Source: Paramecium sonneborni (lineage: Eukaryota > Ciliophora > Oligohymenophorea > Peniculida > Parameciidae). From it: a stretch of DNA of 14,996 bases. The notes beneath the pieces were generated by a model. It ran no database searches, was not told where the DNA came from, and saw only the letters and a program-made list of their open reading frames with translations. The DNA lies in NCBI GenBank assembly GCA_905182985.1, contig CAJJDN010000165.1, positions 226,219 to 241,214 of the forward strand. The letters run 5' to 3'. How positions within the stretch are numbered: the stretch's first letter is position 1; the number at the start of each line of letters is the position of its first letter. Positions 8,849 to 14,996 of the stretch are shown here, one piece after another. A program made the position numbers and the translations under genes.

Positions 8849-10238
8849 ATGTGGAAAGGCTATTTGAGTATTTTTGGAGGTTTTCTAACCCATCTTGTTA
8901 CAGGTGCATTTTATTGTATGCTTCATTTATGAGAGTAGTTTGGGGTAACATTTCCATAAATGTGAGCTCATACTATCGCTTCAATGGATATCCAGATATT
9001 GAAACAAAAACTGTTTCTGCAGTATTTCCAGCCATATATTTTGGAATAGCTGTTGGAAGTCAATTTGGTATTCATTTGGCTCGTCGTTTTGGCCACAAAT
9101 TAGTCAGTGTAATAAATATGTTATGCTATTGTGCCTCGATGTATGCAGCTACATATAGCAACTTTTACTTTTTTGTTTTTTTTCAAGGTTTACTTCCTGG
9201 TGTTTTTATTGGAATTGAGTACTTAATTCCTGTTGATAATGCTTTGAAGATATTTCCATAGAAAAAAGGAATGGTAACAGGTTTGATACTTTGTGGATTT
9301 GGATTTACTCCACTTGTTTTTAATCCTATATTATAGAAACTGTTAAATCCTGATAACATTTATCCTGTGAATGGATACTATCCTGAAGAAGTTGCTTAAA
9401 ATCTTATGAAAGGTCTCATCTTTGTTACAACCATTTATTTGGTCTTGGGATTATTAGGAGCATTTTTAATGTAATCGGTTAAAGAAAAAGATGATCAGAA
9501 TGATGAGACGTATAATCAGTAAACTTAATTATTAATTTTTTTAGAAATTTAATTGAAAATGATGCCCAAGTTAGTGTGAATACATAATTTGAAATTCTTA
9601 AAACAAAAGAGTTTTGGTTAAGTACATTTTAAGTATTCTGTTTAACAGGATTCGGGTTCATACTTATCTCGCATTACAAAGAATACGGTTTCCTTCACAT
9701 AAAAGATGATTAATTTTTTTCTATAGTAGGTATGATAGGAGGATTTACAAATGGGTAAAATAATAATCATAATCTAATAGTCTCTCTCGTTTTCTTTGGA
9801 GTTTTTTGCTCGACTTTATCAATTATAAAATTCTTGTATTCATTAACATAATTATGGCTATGCTTTTGGCAGGAACAATAAATTTAATTGCTGATTCTAA
9901 AACTCTATTTATGATTTGGGTTGTACTCACTTACTTATAATATGGTGGTTTGTATACACTATTTCCAGGGATTTGTACAAAAGTATTCTTGTAATTAGAT
10001 ATAATAGTAATTTGGTAAAAAATTTGGTCCATTGGCATATAATATGGCATTCAATAGCATTCCCTTTTCAAATTTAACTTAGTTTCTATTAACACTATAC
10101 TTCTATTAGTTATTCATAAATGGACAATTGTTTTACATATATGTTGGAATCAACTTTCTAGCTCTTGTTATACAAGTCTATATTTTATTAAATGAGAGAT
10201 AAAGTAAAAAGTTAAATATTGTAAATTACATTGAATGA
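8849..10238 (+). CDS. Major facilitator superfamily transporter, OFA/monocarboxylate-transporter type (429 aa)
   Basis: Starts at the ATG at 8849 and ends at TGA 10236-10238. Four introns are 8916-8938 (23 nt), 9519-9544 (26), 9755-9780 (26) and 9983-10007 (25). The spliced length is 1290 nt and in frame. The protein has about 12 hydrophobic helices in two halves joined by a charged loop at about 203-235 (KEKDDQNDE). The first half has YFWGNISINVSSYYR in helix 1 and an MFS motif-A-like GSQFGIHLARRFGHK at about 62-76. FPQKKGMVTGLILCGFG at about 129-145 is the typical OFA 'P-x-x-x-G-x-x-x-G' block. The second half repeats a motif A at about 281-301 (GGFTNGLSRFLWSFLLD), then FPGICTKQFGKKFGPLAYN. 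It is likely a plasma- or organelle-membrane carrier for organic anions. Substrate cannot be told from sequence. The intact N-terminus fits only if intron 1 is removed. Confidence 0.93.
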
Positions 10239-10263
10239 ATTATATATATATATATATTAATAG
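10239..10263 (+). promoter_or_regulatory. 25-bp (TA)n spacer serving as 3' and 5' flank of neighbouring genes
   Basis: Between the transporter stop and the MORN-protein ATG lies only a (TA)n tract of about 19 bp followed by TTAATAG. It must hold the end of one transcript and the start of the next, unless the two genes are co-transcribed. Confidence 0.6.
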
Positions 10264-11287
10264 ATGGGTAGTTGTAATTGCATTCCTAAAAAGGTAGGAG
10301 AAGAGGAACTATAAACTTAAAGAGGTGGAAGCGAACACTAAATAATGGATAAAGAGAAGCAATAGGATGCACAATCTTTTACTCATGGTTGATTTTTATC
10401 TTCTTATTCAGAGGACAATAAACCAGCCAATGATGAATCTTAGTAACTTGTTTAGAGCACCAAAGGAATTAGAAAAAAACTTCCTAGAATAAATATGCTT
10501 AATGGGGGCTATTATGAAGGTGAATGGTTCAATTGTATGAGGGATGGCTTTGGACTGCATGTAAAATTGAAAAATTCATTAGAGAATTGGGCTGATGGAG
10601 GTTTATATGAAGGGGAATGGAAAAATGATAAGGCAGAGGGAAAAGGTAAATTAGGTATCTCTTTAATAATAAACGAATTTAGTCCATGGTGATGGAGATG
10701 TATATGAAGGACAATGGGCTAATGATATGGCTAATGGTTGTGGGACATATGTACATGCTGGAGGTGCTAAGTATGAAGGGGAATGGCTAAATGATTAATA
10801 ACATGGAAAGGGAGTGGAAGTTTGGCCTGATGGTTCTAAATATGAAGTATAAAATTGTCTAATACTAAAGGGTATGTATACTTTTGGAAAGAAAAATGGA
10901 AAAGGAAAACTTTAATTTGCAGACAATAGTATTTATGAGGGAGAATTTTTGGATAATGAAATCAGTGGTTTTGGTAAATATACTTGGAATGATGGTAAAA
11001 CTTATACAGGCAATTGGTTAAATAATAAAATGAATGGTTATGGTGAAACCATTTGGCCAGATGGGAAAAGTTATAAAGGCTATTACTTAGATGATAAAAA
11101 ACATGGTTAAGGAGTGTTCTCTTGGAATAATGGTAAAAAATATGAAGGAGAATGGGCTTTGGGAAAATAAAATGGTAAGGGAATAATCATCAATGAAACT
11201 GGTGAAAGAAAAGCTGGAATTTGGGAAAATGGTAGAAGAATAAAAATTGAAGGAGAAAATGATTAAACTGCTGAAGGAGAAACCTGA
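10264..11287 (+). CDS. MORN-repeat protein with N-terminal lipidation signal (307 aa)
   Basis: Starts at the ATG at 10264 and ends at TGA 11285-11287. Introns are 10388-10411 (24 nt, removes an in-frame TGA), 10561-10584 (24), 10655-10682 (28) and 10847-10870 (24). The spliced length is 924 nt. The N-terminus MGSCNC has Gly2 and nearby Cys, a typical N-myristoylation plus palmitoylation pattern, so membrane attachment is likely. Residues 10-70 are a Gln-rich linker. From about 74 to 290 there are nine to ten 23-residue MORN repeats, such as [51 protein letters not shown] and [15 protein letters not shown], with W-x-D-G turns between them. The repeat register is regular only if the second and fourth introns are spliced. 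MORN proteins often tether complexes to membranes or cortical cytoskeleton. There is no kinase or other catalytic domain. Confidence 0.94.
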
Positions 11288-12050
11288 ATATATAAATTTC
11301 TAATACTTATAATATTCTTACTTTGAATAATCCTTTAAGTTCTAAATTTCAACTATTATTAAATCTAATCTTATGATACTCTTGTTTAAAAATAAACTTT
11401 AAACATAAAAAATGTCTATATATTTTTAGAAATAGTATTAGGTAGCATCTTTGTAATCTGTTTTAATAATATTAACATAAATATTAAATTATTTATAGGT
11501 TATGACGTAATAAGTCAAGAGCGAAACTAAAAATAAAAAAACTAATTAGTTATTCACATGCGGTAAAAGTATGATTTGCTTCAAATTTGAGGCATTCAGT
11601 AAATCAGTTTCTCCTATGACAAGATCAAAAATAGTTTAAACCAATAATTTTCTTTATCATTGTTTATTTATTGACACCATTAAGTCAAATTTTTACTGAT
11701 TGCCATAAAATTTTAGCTAGATTTTAACTTACCTTTTAATTACATGATTAATATTAATTGGTTTTACTTTCTTATACAATCCATTTGCTAATAGCCATTC
11801 AATACCAATTGTTGAGACAATTTATTATAATAAAATTTGAGACTGGAGTATTTGATTTACATGTCAGATCTGTACACTAAGTTATGTTAATACAACATTA
11901 CATTTAACATTACAAGGACATTTGATGTAAATCCTAAAATTGATTAAATTGTTTTTAGACGCTTCAATTCCTGTTACACCAGTTTTTTCTCATTTATAAC
12001 AGAGAATTGAAAGAAAAAAATATATTGTATCAAATCTATACCAGCATAAT
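10754..12050 (+). repeat. Direct repeat 2, left copy (1297 bp, identical to 12052-13348)
   Basis: It runs from CATGCTGGAGG inside the third MORN repeat to CCAGCATAAT inside the downstream pseudogene, and looks identical to the sequence after the N at 12051. As with the first repeat, the extent and single N point to unmerged contig overlap. Confidence 0.95.
11550..12050 (-). pseudogene. Partial copy of the telomere-proximal secreted-family pseudogene, cut by the N
   Basis: Read on the minus strand, this stretch aligns with the C-terminal two thirds of the intact gene at 33-1193. TATTCACATGCGG...GAGGCATTCA matches its CATC-module region, AATAGTTTAAACCAATAATTTT matches its LLVQ region, and GACAATTTATTATAA and CAGATCTGTACAC match QQIVTT and the WCTDL region. 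Frameshifts and lost cysteines are frequent. The upstream part is missing here because the sequence stops at 12051; it is present in the second copy. The 262 bp between the MORN stop and this relic show nothing I can name. Confidence 0.7.
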
Positions 12051-12051
12051 N
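12051..12051. other. Single N at assembly join
   Basis: This undetermined base lies exactly between the two identical 1297-bp sequences, mirroring the arrangement at 4984. Confidence 0.9.
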
Positions 12052-12585
12052 CATGCTGGAGGTGCTAAGTATGAAGGGGAATGGCTAAATGATTAATAAC
12101 ATGGAAAGGGAGTGGAAGTTTGGCCTGATGGTTCTAAATATGAAGTATAAAATTGTCTAATACTAAAGGGTATGTATACTTTTGGAAAGAAAAATGGAAA
12201 AGGAAAACTTTAATTTGCAGACAATAGTATTTATGAGGGAGAATTTTTGGATAATGAAATCAGTGGTTTTGGTAAATATACTTGGAATGATGGTAAAACT
12301 TATACAGGCAATTGGTTAAATAATAAAATGAATGGTTATGGTGAAACCATTTGGCCAGATGGGAAAAGTTATAAAGGCTATTACTTAGATGATAAAAAAC
12401 ATGGTTAAGGAGTGTTCTCTTGGAATAATGGTAAAAAATATGAAGGAGAATGGGCTTTGGGAAAATAAAATGGTAAGGGAATAATCATCAATGAAACTGG
12501 TGAAAGAAAAGCTGGAATTTGGGAAAATGGTAGAAGAATAAAAATTGAAGGAGAAAATGATTAAACTGCTGAAGGAGAAACCTGA
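12052..12585 (+). pseudogene. 5'-truncated second copy of the MORN-protein gene, probable assembly duplicate
   Basis: It encodes the MORN protein from residue 139 ([11 protein letters not shown]) to the same TGA at 12583-12585, including the 24-nt intron at 12145-12168. No start codon, promoter or lipidation signal precedes it, since it begins at the N. Sequence is the same as the intact gene, so it should be ignored as a separate locus unless long reads confirm it. Confidence 0.88.
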
Positions 12586-13348
12586 ATATATAAATTTCTA
12601 ATACTTATAATATTCTTACTTTGAATAATCCTTTAAGTTCTAAATTTCAACTATTATTAAATCTAATCTTATGATACTCTTGTTTAAAAATAAACTTTAA
12701 ACATAAAAAATGTCTATATATTTTTAGAAATAGTATTAGGTAGCATCTTTGTAATCTGTTTTAATAATATTAACATAAATATTAAATTATTTATAGGTTA
12801 TGACGTAATAAGTCAAGAGCGAAACTAAAAATAAAAAAACTAATTAGTTATTCACATGCGGTAAAAGTATGATTTGCTTCAAATTTGAGGCATTCAGTAA
12901 ATCAGTTTCTCCTATGACAAGATCAAAAATAGTTTAAACCAATAATTTTCTTTATCATTGTTTATTTATTGACACCATTAAGTCAAATTTTTACTGATTG
13001 CCATAAAATTTTAGCTAGATTTTAACTTACCTTTTAATTACATGATTAATATTAATTGGTTTTACTTTCTTATACAATCCATTTGCTAATAGCCATTCAA
13101 TACCAATTGTTGAGACAATTTATTATAATAAAATTTGAGACTGGAGTATTTGATTTACATGTCAGATCTGTACACTAAGTTATGTTAATACAACATTACA
13201 TTTAACATTACAAGGACATTTGATGTAAATCCTAAAATTGATTAAATTGTTTTTAGACGCTTCAATTCCTGTTACACCAGTTTTTTCTCATTTATAACAG
13301 AGAATTGAAAGAAAAAAATATATTGTATCAAATCTATACCAGCATAAT
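12052..13348 (+). repeat. Direct repeat 2, right copy (1297 bp)
   Basis: Identical by reading to 10754-12050. After 13348 the sequence continues uniquely (ATACTTTGTAG) into the rest of the pseudogene, which shows that this copy is the end of the right-hand contig. Confidence 0.95.
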
Positions 13349-13645
13349 ATACTTTGTAGATAAATTAATTAGAAATTGATGTTTCTACTAATCTCCTTCT
13401 ATTTAATTATGTCCCAGGATTATAAAATTAAAAAAGCTCCCTTATTTATAAATCAGTGACTTCAACTCTATCAAAGTATAAAAAAAGAATTAACATAATT
13501 TAAAATTAAAACATGTATCTTCTTCTGGTTTTCCATCTTCTTTAAAAAAATCAGTGTAACATCTTAAATCTATCAGGATTTGAGTAGAGAATAAACACCA
13601 TTTTTTACATATATTTTTGAAATATTCTGATCACAGCCATTTTAT
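12848..13645 (-). pseudogene. Secreted cysteine-rich family pseudogene, telomere-proximal member
   Basis: This is the more complete version of the relic at 11550-12050. Besides the shared C-terminal part, 13349-13645 holds the N-terminal half. On the minus strand, AAAGAAGATGGAAAACCAGAAG (about 13525-13546) codes KEDGKPE exactly as in the intact plus-strand gene, followed by a TGT and a leucine/lysine run matching CLDLKL. Frameshifts, in-frame TGA and missing cysteine pairs rule out a product. The signal peptide cannot be found. It points away from the telomere and extends the family to both sides of the core genes. Limits are approximate because the alignment fades into AT-rich DNA. Confidence 0.72.
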
Positions 13646-13704
13646 TTAATCATTAATTTGTTTAGAATATTGATTAAGACTTTTCAATATTATCGATTAG
13701 TGCT

Positions 13705-13917
13705 TCAAATAATATATTATCCAAATGCTTTAAGAAGAATCTCATTTTTCTCATTTCTTTGAGTTTGTTGAAACTGTATATAAACAAAAGCTTTTGTTTT
13801 TAATATTTTGAAACTAGATAATTTTATTTATCCCTTAACTCTAACATACTTTCCAGTTAACACTTGTATTTTTTCATTAGTTTTGATAAATCTTATACCC
13901 TCAAAGCTAAATGACAT
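13705..13917 (-). CDS. Possible small or broken gene, hypothetical (70 aa)
   Basis: An open frame from ATG 13917 to TGA 13705-13707 reads MSFSFEGIRFIKTN..., with VLTGKYVRVKG and FQQTQRNEKNEILLKAF further on. Composition is balanced and uses TAA as Gln once or twice, unlike the surrounding low-complexity DNA. In a neighbouring frame the reading goes on as LFEALIDNIEKSQSIFQ before a TGA near 13632. This suggests a frameshifted or unspliced longer gene. I recognise no domain. It might also be a relic overlapping the pseudogene to its left. Confidence 0.3.
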
Positions 13918-14735
13918 TTATTTTTAAATTTGAAATCGAAAATCTTCCATATTTCAATTAAAAACCACTATAAGATATTTTTATTTTTTATAGTAAATTA
14001 AACATTTATATTAAGAATTAAATGAGAATGTTTATTTTAAAATAAATTATTTTGTCATATAATATTGATAAATCTAATAGACTTTTTTTAAATATAAATT
14101 TAGAAAGAATTATAGGAAATTAAGTTCATTTTAAAATAAATTGAAATAAGTAAAAAGAAAAACTCATCAAAAAAAATTTATTAAAACTCTTCCAAAGAAT
14201 TTAAACTCTGTTATTTCCAATCATAAATTTAAAAACCCACTTGTAATGCAAACAAATCTTTAATCAACACAGATTCAAAAAATACATTGAAAAAAAAGAG
14301 ATAAGCAAAATAACATTAATAAATAGAAAGGAATGAATAGAATATAATTTTAAAATTTAATATCAATTCTAATAAATTTGAATTTTCGAACAAATGTAAA
14401 TTAAGAAATTATAGAATTTAATAAAAGAAATGATTTGTTTAACAAAAAAAATAATGCTAAAGCAGCTAATCTGGTTTTTGGCTTGCTTTCATGAGTGCTA
14501 TTTTTACATTTCATTTAATTGTTTGATTTATAGCTGAAAATTAGAATTAGAAGTTAGAAAAAATTAAATTTGAGTAGAAACTCTGATTTGGAAAGATAAA
14601 ATACTAATGGAGTAGAGCAAAGGAGTAAAATGTTAAAAGTGGAGTAAAATTTTGATGCATAATTCCAACCTTAACAGGTGTTGGGAAGTTTAAAAGCAGA
14701 ATCAACATCTACGTCCTTATATAACTTAACTTTTT
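13918..14735. other. Subtelomeric AT-rich region without a supported gene
   Basis: About 800 bp of A/T-rich sequence with frequent A runs and no frame that resembles protein on either strand. Short repeats such as GGAGTA-GAGCAAAGGAGTAAAA and GGAGTAAAA occur near 14609-14650. No RNA gene was recognised. Confidence 0.55.
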
Positions 14736-14788
14736 TAAGTATTATGGTCGGGGCCGTTTAAAAAATAGCCAAAAAAGGGGGGTGGTTG

Positions 14789-14840
14789 GCTGGCCAAAGA
14801 TTTCTCTATATTTAGCTGGCCAAAGATTTCTCTATATTTA
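14789..14840. repeat. Perfect 26-bp tandem repeat, two units
   Basis: Units 14789-14814 and 14815-14840 are identical, starting GCTGGCCAAAGATTTC and ending CTATATTTA. A GGCCA-type core is included. No further unit follows, though TCTTTAG after the second unit resembles part of it. Confidence 0.95.
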
Positions 14841-14848
14841 TCTTTAGT

Positions 14849-14858
14849 GGGGTTAGGG
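14849..14858 (+). repeat. Interstitial telomere-like motif
   Basis: GGGGTTAGGG is one base different in spacing from the G4T2/G3T3 telomere repeat found at the end of the window and lies on the same strand about 130 bp inside it. Confidence 0.45.
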
Positions 14859-14922
14859 TCGGTGCCACTTTCGGGGATAATGGATACTAATTTAAAAGTT
14901 AAAAAAGGATACCCCCCCTAGT

Positions 14923-14950
14923 GAGGAGCAAAAAAAAAAAAAAGCTCTTC
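14923..14950. repeat. Inverted repeat with A14 loop
   Basis: GAGGAGC and GCTCTTC can pair over seven positions, with one G-T wobble, around a run of 14 A. It is preceded by a C7 run at 14912-14918. A terminator-like or purely structural role cannot be told apart. Confidence 0.5.
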
Positions 14951-14985
14951 GATTAAAAAAATAAAAATTTAGATAAAATTTTTTT

Positions 14986-14996
14986 TTGGGGTTGGG
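14986..14996 (+). repeat. Start of macronuclear telomere
   Basis: The window ends TTGGGGTTGGG, one and a half units of the Paramecium telomere repeat (mixed G4T2 and G3T3), in the orientation expected for a right-hand chromosome end. It follows a T run, which obscures the exact addition point. The short length means assembly stopped soon after entering the telomere. Confidence 0.8.

Larger units (their letters stand above)
14736..14985. other. G-rich terminal subtelomere
   Basis: Base composition changes sharply from AT-rich to stretches such as GGTCGGGGCC, GGGGGGTGGTTGG, GGGGTTAGGG and GGTCGGTGCC, with G mostly on the plus strand. No coding frame is supported. The position just inside the telomere repeat suggests subtelomeric DNA. 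Confidence 0.6.

Noticed and set aside
8840..9261. Transporter starting at a GTG or further downstream in the frame of 8851
   Set aside because: The frame beginning MWKGYLSIFGGF at 8849 joined by the 23-nt intron 8916-8938 gives a proper first membrane helix and YFWGNIS block; the other start does not.
7194..11287. The three intact core genes as a functional signalling or transport operon
   Set aside because: Ciliate genes are normally transcribed singly, and no shared domain, substrate or regulatory signal links them. Tight spacing alone is usual in Paramecium.
1..14996. CRISPR arrays, tRNA or rRNA genes, transposases or viral genes
   Set aside because: No regularly spaced repeats, cloverleaf-like sequence, rRNA core motifs, DDE transposase or capsid/polymerase motifs were found on either strand.

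Overview
This window looks like the telomere-proximal end of a Paramecium macronuclear chromosome. Three things support this. Genes read through TAA and TAG as glutamine and stop only at TGA. Reading frames are restored by tiny GT..AG introns of 21-28 nt. The right edge runs into GGGGTTGGG, which fits the Paramecium G4T2/G3T3 telomere repeat. The DNA is AT-rich and gene spacing is very tight, apart from a sparse right end.

Left part (1-3280): two intact paralogues of a secreted, cysteine-rich protein family that I do not recognise, one on each strand (33-1193 minus, 2111-3280 plus). A decayed fragment of the same family lies between them (about 1525-1865). Another decayed member lies near the telomere (12848-13645 minus, with a partial copy at 11550-12050).

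Middle (3695-7054): two PPP-family Ser/Thr phosphatase catalytic-subunit pseudogenes. The first is clearly PP4-like, with four recognisable introns, about five frame lesions and a roughly 190-bp insertion. The second is more decayed and has lost metal-site residues and a middle segment.

Core (7194-11287): three intact, intron-containing genes. These are a cyclic-nucleotide-binding-domain protein (minus, 519 aa), a 12-helix MFS transporter of the OFA/monocarboxylate type (plus, 429 aa) and a MORN-repeat protein with a lipidation-type N-terminus (plus, 307 aa). The first two start only 17 bp apart, and the third follows the transporter by 25 bp. For all three, the spliced length is an exact multiple of three and agrees with the residue count. 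Nothing in the sequence shows that they act together.

Two single-N positions (4984 and 12051) each sit exactly between two identical copies of flanking sequence (1246 bp and 1297 bp). These are best read as unmerged contig overlaps and not biological duplications. The true locus is then about 2.5 kb shorter, and the second phosphatase copy, the partial MORN copy and one antigen-like fragment are artefacts.

Right end (13918-14996): long AT-rich DNA without a supported gene, then a G-rich terminal stretch with a perfect 26-bp tandem repeat, a GGGGTTAGGG telomere-like motif, an A14-loop inverted repeat and the telomere start. I see no convincing new multi-gene system. The most interesting items are the subtelomeric secreted-protein family, the compact promoters and the stopless 3n introns.
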